A stretch of 64,000 nt of DNA from Planctomycetes bacterium syqfu (GTDB lineage Bacteria; Planctomycetota; Phycisphaerae; Phycisphaerales; Phycisphaeraceae). Positions 54,208 to 63,080 of this stretch are shown piece after piece; the first letter of the stretch is position 1, and each line of letters starts with the position of its first letter. Below the pieces are notes generated by a model. That model worked only from the letters and a program-made list of their open reading frames with translations, did not search any database and was not told where the DNA came from. Made by a program: the position numbers and the translations under genes. The stretch spans positions 5,580,001-5,644,000 of the forward strand of contig CP087563.1 in the NCBI GenBank assembly GCA_020974905.1, given 5' to 3'.

Positions 54208-57200
54208 TTATTGATCAGTTGCGACATCTTCAGCATTGTCAGTGACAGAGTCTGATTTGTCGATTGTAGTAGGAATATCGATGCTTTCTGCAATTTTTCG
54301 TAAGATTGGTTCAATGTCTGTGTCTTTTGTCTCTTGGTATATGGCTTGTAGATCTTGTGCAAAGGTTGATTGGTCAGATTCTGGTGCTGCTTGCCAAGAT
54401 GCAGATTTTTTATTTAATACCTGTAGAATCCAACTTAGTGCAAGGTGATCACGTGATTTTAGCAATGGACTAATCACATTTCGGACAAAAGATTCTTCGG
54501 TGTAATTCTGTGAAGCTTTTGTTAAGCGTTCTCCAAATAGTGGTATTATTGCCAAGATACTCTTATCTGGCTTGTCAGCACGTTCAATAATTTTAGATGC
54601 AATTGTATCTTGTTGGTTCTCTGGTAAAGCGTCACATGCTTGTTGCCATCCGTTTGGAATTTTTGCTGCTTTGGGGTCGGCTACGAGCTTGTCTTTTAGT
54701 AGAGACTCGAAAGCGTCGTAATATGGCCCTGATAGATAAAAGCTAGGCTCAAACTGACGTAGTGCGGTGAGAAGTTTGAGCGAAACATCATTGGATTGGA
54801 GGCTTTTTCCCCATTGTTCAGCATTTCGTCCTTCAAGGTACTGTTTGACTTTTTGAGTAAATTGATCGTTTGTCGATAATGCGTTCTGTTGGACTAGGTA
54901 AATTAATCCAGGCAGGGTTTCATCCTTGCCCTCAATGTTCGATAGAGATGCTGTGAAGGATGGTGATTCGAGAAGTTCGGAACATAATTTTTTGAGATCA
55001 GGAGCTTTATCAGTACTACACAATACTTGTAAAGAAGCGTATTGACGAGTGAAAATAGATGCGTTGCATATTTCTCCCAAAGCTTTTTCTTCACGAAGCT
55101 TGTTTGTAAAAAGAGTAGCAAAATTAGGTATTTGACTTGATTCGTTGATGATCGATTCGAGTAGTTCCGTGTCACGGTTCTTTCGACAATAATTGACGCA
55201 GTGTTTCAGTACATTAGAGCCATCTTCTGCATTGCTTAATGTTTGCTTTGCTAAATTAAATCCTTCCGGAGCATTTGCTGGGCTGCCAGGTTGTTTAGAG
55301 AATTCATGGTAATGAATTGCCCATCTTAATAATGCTGCGCCTCTATCGGTGTTGATTGATTTTTGGAAATTGTTTATGCGGCGAAATAGAACGCCATTTT
55401 TTACGATTGTTTTGATGAATGCATGGGTCTTATCTGGATAAAATGTTTCTAAATCTCTGAGGGCATCGATAAACCACTGGACTTCTTGCATGTTCATGTT
55501 TACATCGTATTCGAGCCGACTTTTGATCGCCTTGAGGGTCGGATCGATATTGATTTTCATTTTGGACATGGCAGTGATTGCCTGTAAAGCTTGGCAGTTG
55601 GCTTCTGTCCAGTCCGCCGTGGGCTGTGGTAGTATTGTCGTGAGGTATGCGGACACATCACCAACTAAGGTTAGCAGACTCGCAATATGATTGCGGATTG
55701 AAGTTTCCGATTTTTGTACTGCAATGAGTAGGCCGGTTGACTTTTCAGATGCTGGTATTTGAATACGGCCAGCATATTCATCAGTCTTGTTGCATCTATC
55801 AAGTGCAGAAGCAATTATTTTTATGCCTTCTACCCAGTGTTCGGGATTGGCCGTTGAGTCCGAATCTTTTTTGATCGAGGCCAGCTTGTCTACGCATTTT
55901 TGTAGTATGACAGGTTTAAGTTTGAGATCGAATCCTGTTGCAACTGTTTGGGCTGTATTTTGGTTAAGTGCTTTCCATTTGGCTTCATCTATAAGGCTTT
56001 CAAGAAAGCGTTTTAAAGCCATGCATTCAGGTTGCGAAGATGTTAATAAATCATTGCTGTGAACGGCTAAAAGTGCATTTGCTACACGTGATTCATCTGT
56101 TCCAAATGTGGATACTGGTTCGTCACAGAGCATTTCGAGAACAGGCCAAAATCCGGTTACACCTGACAAACGTTTTAATTCGTCGACCTTTCCTGAGGCA
56201 AGAGCTGATTCAATGGGAGCACGTAGATGAAGGTCTCGGGCTCTTTCGATATCAGTGATCCCATGTGCCATTGCGCATAGTGACTCAACATAGTTTTCAT
56301 TGCCAAGGATCGATGCATAGGTTTCATGTTCTGTTGACGATTCCAACAACCACAGACGTACATCATGACCTTGGCGACGCAAAATCGCATACAGGGCTAA
56401 ATGGTCAATGGGGAAGGTGTTTCCATATCGTCGGTGTAGTGCCGCGATATCATTGACATAGAGTTTCAGATGTCGGGGGGTAGGTGGTCGCTTTTTCTGC
56501 TGTGCCATATGACGAGACAATAAATACACGCGATGGATGGCAGCTTCTTGTGAATCAATGTTGGGTATCGATTGGATCAGTTGTTCATGGAGATAATTTT
56601 TCCAATCCGCGAGTAATAATGGTGGCACATCAAAACGAATCTGGAAAGTTTTATCAAGAAACGCTGCGGACAACATTGGGGAGATAGGCTGAACCTTCTT
56701 GGCGTTTACATCGCTATCTTCGTTTTTTGCTGGTTTGGTTGACTCAGCATCTTGATGGTTGTCCTGCTCTTCGTCATCATCCCATAGGCGTTTTGCTGCC
56801 GATGGATCATAAGGTACGATAAACCAAGTACGTTTGGCCCATTCGGTGTTTTTGGCGTTTTCGCAACATTCAGCAAAAACACGAAGCGTTGCCCAAAGCG
56901 TGCGTGCAGTGCGGGCGGGTACACGATCAAGATTGTCTAATACAAGTACGAGTTTACGGGTGCCATCCTTAAGATATTCGGTTACAAGGTCTGAAAAATA
57001 TTCTTGGAATTCGATTGAAGTGGGACCCATTGTTTCATGGGCTGTAGTTATCACATTGTCATCAATTTTCTTTGAGTACAAAGAAAGAATACTGCCAGCA
57101 TTTTGTTTTCGCTCATCTTTACTGGCGTGTTTAGAAAGAAAATTCGGCCACCATGGCCACTGGCAATAGATAAACAATCCAATCAAACCTAATGGGACAG

Positions 57201-57792
57201 GGAGAGCAACAATCGCTGAAATCACAAGTCCTATTTTGATAATTTTCTCATTAAGATTTTGACCGGCTAAGCCACCTATGGCAGCTACGGCAACTGTGAA
57301 AAGTGCCACAATGGTTAACACCAGTAATGGCCATGCAGATTTTAAGATTGGTGTCGTTGTTTGCCTTGTTTCCTTTGCAATACCGGTAATTTCGGATTTT
57401 TTACGTTTTTCCCATCGTTCTTTTGTATCGTCGTCGAATTGTTCGGAACAAAACTGAGTCAGATCTTCAAGGAACACTCGACGTAGTGGGTCACCTTCGT
57501 GTGACCAAGCATCAAATACCCGAACATGGATGGCTGAATCATTTTTGCCATCCTGCTCAAGTTGAGTTTTGAGCATTGCTACAACGCTGGATTTACCTGA
57601 TCCCCATCCCCCTTCAAGGGCAATCGCTTTGCCACCTTCTTCGCATGAAATCAGGTCAGCAAGTGACCTGGCAAGAAGCTGATGAGCACCAAACGCGTCA
57701 TCGGTTGTAGGTAAATCAGGTATTAACCGAGCCTTTTCAACTGCTGCTCGATTGTCCCCGCCAGAATTTGATAGATTGTCATTAGATCCCAT
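54208..57792 (-). CDS. KAP-family membrane P-loop NTPase
   Basis: 1194 residues. Walker A GGWGSGKSSVVAML at 61-74. Two membrane helices at about 150-172 and 185-208 are inserted in the NTPase domain, the hallmark of KAP proteins. Walker B LVLVLDNLDRVP lies near 281 and the sensor region follows. Residues from about 500 are long helical repeats without recognised motifs. The domain is anchored at the inner membrane with the NTPase inside. KAP proteins occur in phage exclusion and other defence systems. The gene is more AT-rich than those around it, indicating transfer. It lies 76 bases after the response regulator gene. Confidence 0.85.
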   Translation of the reverse strand: MGSNDNLSNSGGDNRAAVEKARLIPDLPTTDDAFGAHQLLARSLADLISCEEGGKAIALEGGWGSGKSSVVAMLKTQLEQDGKNDSAIHVRVFDAWSHEGDPLRRVFLEDLTQFCSEQFDDDTKERWEKRKKSEITGIAKETRQTTTPILKSAWPLLVLTIVALFTVAVAAIGGLAGQNLNEKIIKIGLVISAIVALPVPLGLIGLFIYCQWPWWPNFLSKHASKDERKQNAGSILSLYSKKIDDNVITTAHETMGPTSIEFQEYFSDLVTEYLKDGTRKLVLVLDNLDRVPARTARTLWATLRVFAECCENAKNTEWAKRTWFIVPYDPSAAKRLWDDDEEQDNHQDAESTKPAKNEDSDVNAKKVQPISPMLSAAFLDKTFQIRFDVPPLLLADWKNYLHEQLIQSIPNIDSQEAAIHRVYLLSRHMAQQKKRPPTPRHLKLYVNDIAALHRRYGNTFPIDHLALYAILRRQGHDVRLWLLESSTEHETYASILGNENYVESLCAMAHGITDIERARDLHLRAPIESALASGKVDELKRLSGVTGFWPVLEMLCDEPVSTFGTDESRVANALLAVHSNDLLTSSQPECMALKRFLESLIDEAKWKALNQNTAQTVATGFDLKLKPVILQKCVDKLASIKKDSDSTANPEHWVEGIKIIASALDRCNKTDEYAGRIQIPASEKSTGLLIAVQKSETSIRNHIASLLTLVGDVSAYLTTILPQPTADWTEANCQALQAITAMSKMKINIDPTLKAIKSRLEYDVNMNMQEVQWFIDALRDLETFYPDKTHAFIKTIVKNGVLFRRINNFQKSINTDRGAALLRWAIHYHEFSKQPGSPANAPEGFNLAKQTLSNAEDGSNVLKHCVNYCRKNRDTELLESIINESSQIPNFATLFTNKLREEKALGEICNASIFTRQYASLQVLCSTDKAPDLKKLCSELLESPSFTASLSNIEGKDETLPGLIYLVQQNALSTNDQFTQKVKQYLEGRNAEQWGKSLQSNDVSLKLLTALRQFEPSFYLSGPYYDAFESLLKDKLVADPKAAKIPNGWQQACDALPENQQDTIASKIIERADKPDKSILAIIPLFGERLTKASQNYTEESFVRNVISPLLKSRDHLALSWILQVLNKKSASWQAAPESDQSTFAQDLQAIYQETKDTDIEPILRKIAESIDIPTTIDKSDSVTDNAEDVATDQ

Positions 57793-57797
57793 ACATT

Positions 57798-57822
57798 CAG
57801 ATGTTATTACTGGTTACATCTG
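57798..57822 (-). other. Small hairpin between response-regulator and KAP genes
   Basis: CAGATGT and ACATCTG, 7-bp arms around 11 bases, immediately before the KAP gene start. It could regulate translation of the KAP gene; there is no T-run. Confidence 0.35.
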
Positions 57823-57868
57823 GCTGCAAGGGTTTCGGAACATTCAATGCCGAAATGTGAATAATTCA

Positions 57869-58996
57869 TCAGGTTTGACGTTTTTGACGGGTTTTCAACA
57901 CGTAGTATCCAGGTCTGGGTTTACGGATGAATGACACCATTCCTCGGTTGGTCAGTCCGGTCAATTCACGTTTGGCCTGTTTGTCACCAATGGCAAATTG
58001 ATCCTCCACCATTTTGCGGGTCAATTGCATTCCGTTACGGAGTTGATCCAGAATCCAGAGTTGGCGTTCGGTCAATGGTGAAGGTGAGTTATCCGTTGTA
58101 GTGTATGGGGTTGAAGTAGTGTTTGATGATGTTACTGGTGTATGCGTTGCCGGTTCTGAGTGGCATGTGTTTTCATCATGATATTCAATAATCAGCGAAT
58201 CGGCCAGGTGGTAGCCTTTACCTTTGTTGGCGATGACGTCGTTTCGGCTGACGGTTAAACGAGATTCTTCCAGCAGGATTTGAGCGATGCGGGTTCGCAA
58301 GGTGTGGACGCATGAGTTGATTGCACCGTCTGAGAGTTGACCTGATGGATCAATGGCCTTGGCCAATCTGGGGGCACTGAGGCGGGGGCGTTTGCCATTT
58401 TTCTGTGGTTTGCTCAAGGCGTGGAGGATGAGCCAACCATTTCCGGGAGCGGGGTGCTGGGATTCGAGGATGGTTTCACCGGCCAATTCGATGTGATTGG
58501 GATAGAACGCGAGAATGCCGCCTTCAAAAGGTTTGGGCGGATCGCCAAGGCAGGTACCTTTGGGCAGGGATTTGCGGTGCATTTTCAGCACACTGCGTAT
58601 GACCTGGGGCAGGCTTTTGCCGGTAGTGCCATCGCCAAAAGGTTTGGAGATAAAATCCATCGCGCCGTTGCCCATGAGATCCATCACCATATTCAGCCCT
58701 TTGTCGTGGTGGCCTGTCATGACGATGACGGGGGTGATGCCACGCCCATTGATTTGCTGAATCTGTTCGATGAGCAGTTTGCCGTATTCGATGTTGGCAA
58801 AGCCGCGACCTGTTCGCGCGGGGATTTCCAGATCGGCTAAGACGTATTGGTAAGTGTTCTGCTCGATCAAGTCGCGTGCCTGTTGCTGGCTTTCTGCCCA
58901 GTCATGTTCGTGGCCAAGTAGCTGCAGCACATCCATGATCTCTTCCTGGATTTGAAGATCGTCTTCAACGACCAGGGCTTTGATTTTGGACTTCAT
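57869..58996 (-). CDS. Response regulator with two winged-helix domains
   Basis: 375 residues. Receiver domain: acidic EDD at 11-13, phosphoacceptor Asp55 in VLADLEIP, Thr in IVMTGHHD and Lys in FISKPFG. At about 160-265 an OmpR-like winged helix (INSCVHTLRTRIAQIL and NKGKGYHLAD). A low-complexity Ser/Thr linker leads to a second winged helix (LTERQLWILDQLRNGMQLTRKMV, GYYVLK). It overlaps the kinase stop codon (ATGA). It should bind DNA and adjust transcription, probably of the island, when phosphorylated. Confidence 0.88.
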   Translation of the reverse strand: MKSKIKALVVEDDLQIQEEIMDVLQLLGHEHDWAESQQQARDLIEQNTYQYVLADLEIPARTGRGFANIEYGKLLIEQIQQINGRGITPVIVMTGHHDKGLNMVMDLMGNGAMDFISKPFGDGTTGKSLPQVIRSVLKMHRKSLPKGTCLGDPPKPFEGGILAFYPNHIELAGETILESQHPAPGNGWLILHALSKPQKNGKRPRLSAPRLAKAIDPSGQLSDGAINSCVHTLRTRIAQILLEESRLTVSRNDVIANKGKGYHLADSLIIEYHDENTCHSEPATHTPVTSSNTTSTPYTTTDNSPSPLTERQLWILDQLRNGMQLTRKMVEDQFAIGDKQAKRELTGLTNRGMVSFIRKPRPGYYVLKTRQKRQT

Positions 58997-60147
58997 GGGT
59001 TTGCCTCCGGTGTTGGCGAATGCTTGCGTTTGAATGTGATCAAGGCGGTGGTGCCAGCATCCTCACTACTGGCAAAGGTCAGCGTGCCAGCATGAGCTTC
59101 GATATAACGACGGGCGATCGGCACACCAAACCCCGTGCTCTTGCGCTTGGCTTTGTTGCGACGTCGCGGCATACCGGAGTCCAGAATGGTGAGATGTTCG
59201 GAAGCCATGCCCATGCCGTTGTCACGGATGCTGATTTGCACTTCATCGTCCCGTTGATTGGCTGTGATCAGGATTTCACCGGAACGTAAATGCTCGTGTT
59301 GCTCCATGAAGGATTCATAGGCGTTCTTGACGAGATTGGATACAGCCAGAATGATGAGGTGCTTGGACATGCGCAGACGTAAGCCGTCGGGCACGTCCTG
59401 TCGTAAGGTGATGTTGCGTGGATCGTAGCCCAGTTCCTCGATGTTCTTGGCAGCCATCTCACAGGCAGCAGACAGCACTTCTCCCACATCTTCAGCTTGC
59501 TGTTGTGGTGGGATGGGTTCGGTGTAGCGTTCCATGTCACTGACACATCGTTCGATGAATGCCAAGCTTTCCAATACACGGGTTGTCTTGCGCCGAGCAG
59601 CATTGATATCCACTGTTTCATCCAAGGCATTGTTTAACCCACGGGCAGCGGGTTGCAGATGTGTCAGGACGCTGCGCAGATCGTGGGCCATCGAGCCAGC
59701 CAACTGGTTGAAGCGCATTTCGCTGATGGCCATGACATCATCAACAGCGTCAGGACCATACTTGTTTCGTAACCGTTTTAACCGACAGGCCAACTGCCGA
59801 TCCACCGTTTCCCGCTTGCGATCAAGCCGATGCGTTTGTCTACGTTTGGTATCACTTTGTTCAGCAGCCCGTTTAACAAAGCCGTTGGAATCGTCTGTCA
59901 GAAGTGACACGAGTTCGGGATACAGTTCGTCATCTACAAGATACAAACCGTTGGCGATGACCTTGCGGACTTCCCATTTGGGATCGTTGGCAAAGGATTC
60001 AAGCAATTGCCGGATTGAGGTGGTGTATTCAACCACTTGCCCGGTTTGCACAGCATCCATCAGGGACTGAGCCATCACAAGGCGATCGCGCCAGTGTGAC
60101 GGTTGGCCATTACCTAATTGTGCGAGCATGTCATCCCAGCGATCCAT
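58993..60147 (-). CDS. HEAT-repeat sensor histidine kinase
   Basis: 384 residues, no membrane segment, so a soluble kinase. N-terminal HEAT-like repeats at about 35-95 (LLESFANDPKWEVRKVIANGL, LVSLLTDDSNGFVKRAAEQS), then a helix, the H-box with His155 in GSMAHDLRSVLTHL, the N-box NLVKNAYESFM, G1 box DNGMGM and G2 GFGVPIARRYIEAHAG. Its signal is intracellular. It starts inside the ATPase stop codon (TGATG) and its own stop overlaps the response regulator start, so the three proteins are made in linked amounts. Confidence 0.9.
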   Translation of the reverse strand: MDRWDDMLAQLGNGQPSHWRDRLVMAQSLMDAVQTGQVVEYTTSIRQLLESFANDPKWEVRKVIANGLYLVDDELYPELVSLLTDDSNGFVKRAAEQSDTKRRQTHRLDRKRETVDRQLACRLKRLRNKYGPDAVDDVMAISEMRFNQLAGSMAHDLRSVLTHLQPAARGLNNALDETVDINAARRKTTRVLESLAFIERCVSDMERYTEPIPPQQQAEDVGEVLSAACEMAAKNIEELGYDPRNITLRQDVPDGLRLRMSKHLIILAVSNLVKNAYESFMEQHEHLRSGEILITANQRDDEVQISIRDNGMGMASEHLTILDSGMPRRRNKAKRKSTGFGVPIARRYIEAHAGTLTFASSEDAGTTALITFKRKHSPTPEANP

Positions 60148-62033
60148 CAGCGAGCATACCTTTCCCGCCGTTGAGCGAAAGCTTCCTCACCACCTTCCAG
60201 AAGGTTGATGATTTCGGGCTTGCAGGTATCCACATCGCCTTGGTTGAGCAGGCGGGATTGGCTGCCATCAGAGGTCAGGACGAACACACGAGCCGCATCG
60301 CCCAGCACCGGGATGTTGGGATTGTGTGTGATCAGGATCAACTGACGATTGGCTTTGACGCGGTGAATGCCCTCGACGACGGTGTCGTAAATGAAACGGT
60401 TGTCCAGGTTGTCTTCCGGTTGATCGATGAGCAGTGGGTTTTCACTGTCCAACAACAGGATCGGCAAAATGGTGGTGCATTTCTGGCCGGTTGACAGGGA
60501 CAGCGAATCCTTCCAGTGATCACCGTCTTTGAGTTCGATTTTTGGTAGATCAATCAAATCGACGATCTCTATTTTTAAAAGCAGTTCCGTGTCATTGAGT
60601 GCGTTGATGCCTTTTTCAGCCTGGTTGTCGTTGAGCGTGGTTTGCTTCTGAAGCGAGTGGATGTCCAGTTGCTGGACAAGGGAGACCAACTCCGAAGGGG
60701 CGACCACCTTGGCAATCCGCTTGGCTACCTGGTTGTGGTTGATACCGGCATGTTTCAGAGCATCGGCCAGAAGACTGACGTATTGCTCTCGGTTTTCGTC
60801 TTGGGCGATCCGAACCCGCACCGGTGATGAAACCGCATCGGTGATCTGCTGGGCCACAGACAGACGCAGATTGAACCGTTGATCACGCAACTCCGTTAGT
60901 TGATCGATGTGAGTCTGACGTTCGGATTGCAGTGTTTGTAGCCGATCCTTGAGTTCCTTGTGTTGACGTTGTTTGTTGAGTAGATCGTTGCGTTTGCGTT
61001 CCCACTGGGCGCGTTCGGTTGCCTGGTCCTGAGCTTCTTTGTGTCGCGTCATCAGATCGCGGAAGGCCAGTTCCTGTTGACTGTGCTTGCCTTGTAATTC
61101 CTGAGTTTTTACTGCCAGCTCCGATTGCGAACGATGGAGTAGGGCGACGGCTTGCTGAAACAGCTTGTCCAACTCATCACCTGTTTGATGCATTTGCGTG
61201 CGGATTGTTTGAAAGATATGGCCATTGGGACCGTTTACGACATCGTCATCAAAGTGGCTGTACACACCTGCGGTAAATCGGCCATTGGCATCACATAGCC
61301 ATTCAATGTATTGATCATGCTGCTGCTTGGCTTGCCCGATGGCATGGTTTTCCCGGTCGCGCATTGCCTTATGTGTTTGGGCCAGGTTCATCTGGTCAGC
61401 ATTCTCACCACCGACATGAGCCAGTTTGTCGATCCGATCCTCAACGCTCTTGAGCGTAGTCAATTCGTCAGCCAGTTTGGCAAGCGTGATCTGGGCAGGC
61501 ACCATCGCCTTTGCATTGGCCTGTAACTTGGCATGCACTTCTGCAATCGCCGTATCCAGACTTGCGATCTCATCTGCCACAAACGCATCGATCAATGCCA
61601 ATTGAGATTCGGGGCTGTCAGCGATGTTTTCCACTTCGTTCTGGCTGAACAGGTCCGCACTGAAGATACCACCTGAGTTGATGGTGATATCGGTGGGTTG
61701 CCCATCCATTGTGAGTACAAGGGGATTGCCTGTGGCTGTGCGATCCACGATGTAGTCAAGACCGTCCTTGGTCTGAATCGTCAGTCGAATACGCCCATCA
61801 CCCAGATTCTGCCGCACCAACGATTCCACGCGACGTCGGCAAATTAGCCCGGTATCACCCGCCTGAAACTCGTTGAGCACATAACGGACGAATTCCAGAA
61901 TCGTGGTCTTACCCGTCCCACGATGACCGATCAGGCAATTCAAGCCATCTACAAACTGGATGTCCAGGCCATCCAGAAAACCTCCCGTCACCGACAAGGA
62001 TTTGATTCGGTGACAACGTTTTGATTCAAACAT
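60147..62033 (-). CDS. SMC/TrlF-like coiled-coil ATPase
   Basis: 628 residues. Walker A IGHRGTGKTTILEF at about 36-48; a long central coiled coil; an ABC-type signature LSLSTGQK near 505; Walker B LLIDQPEDNLDNRF near 533; and an ITHNPNIPVLGDAARV switch. The tail LEGGEEAFAQRRERY resembles the end of TrlF proteins, but the PHP nuclease domain is absent. Such ATPases sense or handle DNA ends or RNA in defence and repair. As first gene of the island it probably supplies the signal or acts as the switch. AAAGG is upstream of ATG. Confidence 0.85.
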   Translation of the reverse strand: MFESKRCHRIKSLSVTGGFLDGLDIQFVDGLNCLIGHRGTGKTTILEFVRYVLNEFQAGDTGLICRRRVESLVRQNLGDGRIRLTIQTKDGLDYIVDRTATGNPLVLTMDGQPTDITINSGGIFSADLFSQNEVENIADSPESQLALIDAFVADEIASLDTAIAEVHAKLQANAKAMVPAQITLAKLADELTTLKSVEDRIDKLAHVGGENADQMNLAQTHKAMRDRENHAIGQAKQQHDQYIEWLCDANGRFTAGVYSHFDDDVVNGPNGHIFQTIRTQMHQTGDELDKLFQQAVALLHRSQSELAVKTQELQGKHSQQELAFRDLMTRHKEAQDQATERAQWERKRNDLLNKQRQHKELKDRLQTLQSERQTHIDQLTELRDQRFNLRLSVAQQITDAVSSPVRVRIAQDENREQYVSLLADALKHAGINHNQVAKRIAKVVAPSELVSLVQQLDIHSLQKQTTLNDNQAEKGINALNDTELLLKIEIVDLIDLPKIELKDGDHWKDSLSLSTGQKCTTILPILLLDSENPLLIDQPEDNLDNRFIYDTVVEGIHRVKANRQLILITHNPNIPVLGDAARVFVLTSDGSQSRLLNQGDVDTCKPEIINLLEGGEEAFAQRRERYAR

Positions 62034-62639
62034 ATCAATATGCCTTTAACTACAGGCGCAAACCAACAACCTATGAACATCATTGTGATGCTCATTAAAA
62101 TACGTAGCAGTGTAAGTGGGAATATAAACCCGAAGGTAATCCGGGAAGACTTCCAGGAGCGGGACACTTTCCGGGGGCCGGGGGGCTTCCGGGGGCGGGG
62201 GTTATGTCAAATGTGTGTTTAGATGCTCATACATATGCATCGTTCGTCGCTCCTCGGAAATACAAAACAGTCGATCCATTCATGTGGTCCATCCATTTGG
62301 CAGTTTCTCAGACCACCGTTTAATGGAATACCCAAGCATTGTGTTAGGATTAAATTTGGATGTCAAATCGGGTACGAACAGGTGAATTTCAGGTTAATGC
62401 AGAGGGTAAAAAATGCGAAAAATGCTGGACTTTGTAGGGGATTGCCAATTGGGAATGTGACGTTTTTTTGAGACCAGGTTGTATAAAGTTGAAAATATTT
62501 TTGATTGGTCTGGTAAATCTGCATATGTTGGGCAATCAGCACACAAAATACGAATGGCCAATTGCAGAAATATTTGATATGGTTCGCATCTGTATTGAAT
62601 TAACCGATTTCATATCACCATTATCAGGAGAGTTATTCC
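62034..62639. other. Non-coding gap between the island and the AT-hook gene
   Basis: About 600 bases between divergent genes. Contains a CATCA-TTG-TGATG palindrome at 62078-62090 and a cluster of CTTCCGGGGG words at 62145-62210. Small ORFs here lack ribosome sites and conserved look. The promoter of the island must lie here, but I cannot identify it. Confidence 0.5.
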
Positions 62640-63080
62640 ATGGCAAAATCCGATGCCGCATCCGAATTGATCGAACTTGTGCAGAAGTTGCAAGGCGAAC
62701 GTGCTGGTCACGTCCAGGCCATCGAGGCGATTGACCTGACCTTCAAGCAATTGGGTATTGAAGTCCAAACGTCTGTGCCAACGGATAAACCACGTCGCGG
62801 TCGTCCAGCAGGCACTGGCAAGAAGGCCAAGGCAGCCAAGACCACCCCAAAGAGGACCAGTAAACGCACTCGCAAGACGTTTGCGGTGTCAGGCGATGAA
62901 TCCGTCCTGGCATTCGTCAAAGCCAATCCGGATTGCACGACCGCACAGGTCAATGAACACTGGACCAAAGAAGGCCGCAGCGGCAAAGCCGACAACGCCT
63001 TGGGCAAACTGGTCAAGGAAGGCAAGATCACCCGCAAGAACATCAAAGGCCAACGCGGTAGTACGTACAAGGCCAAGTGA
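62640..63080 (+). CDS. AT-hook and winged-helix DNA-binding protein
   Basis: 146 residues. N-terminal helix (LIELVQKLQGERAGHVQAIE), a lysine/arginine-rich linker with AT-hook KPRRGRPAGTG, and a C-terminal winged-helix-like domain (LAFVKANPDCTTAQVNEHW and LGKLVKEGKITRKNIK). AGGAG is 8 bases before ATG. Probably a nucleoid protein of H-NS- or histone-like role in AT-rich DNA, perhaps silencing the adjacent AT-rich island. The antisense strand is open as an extension of the transposase frame. Confidence 0.7.
   Translation: MAKSDAASELIELVQKLQGERAGHVQAIEAIDLTFKQLGIEVQTSVPTDKPRRGRPAGTGKKAKAAKTTPKRTSKRTRKTFAVSGDESVLAFVKANPDCTTAQVNEHWTKEGRSGKADNALGKLVKEGKITRKNIKGQRGSTYKAK

Noticed and set aside
62223-62471. 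Small plus-strand frames in the gap before the AT-hook gene
   Set aside because: No ribosome sites and no protein-like pattern; probably chance.
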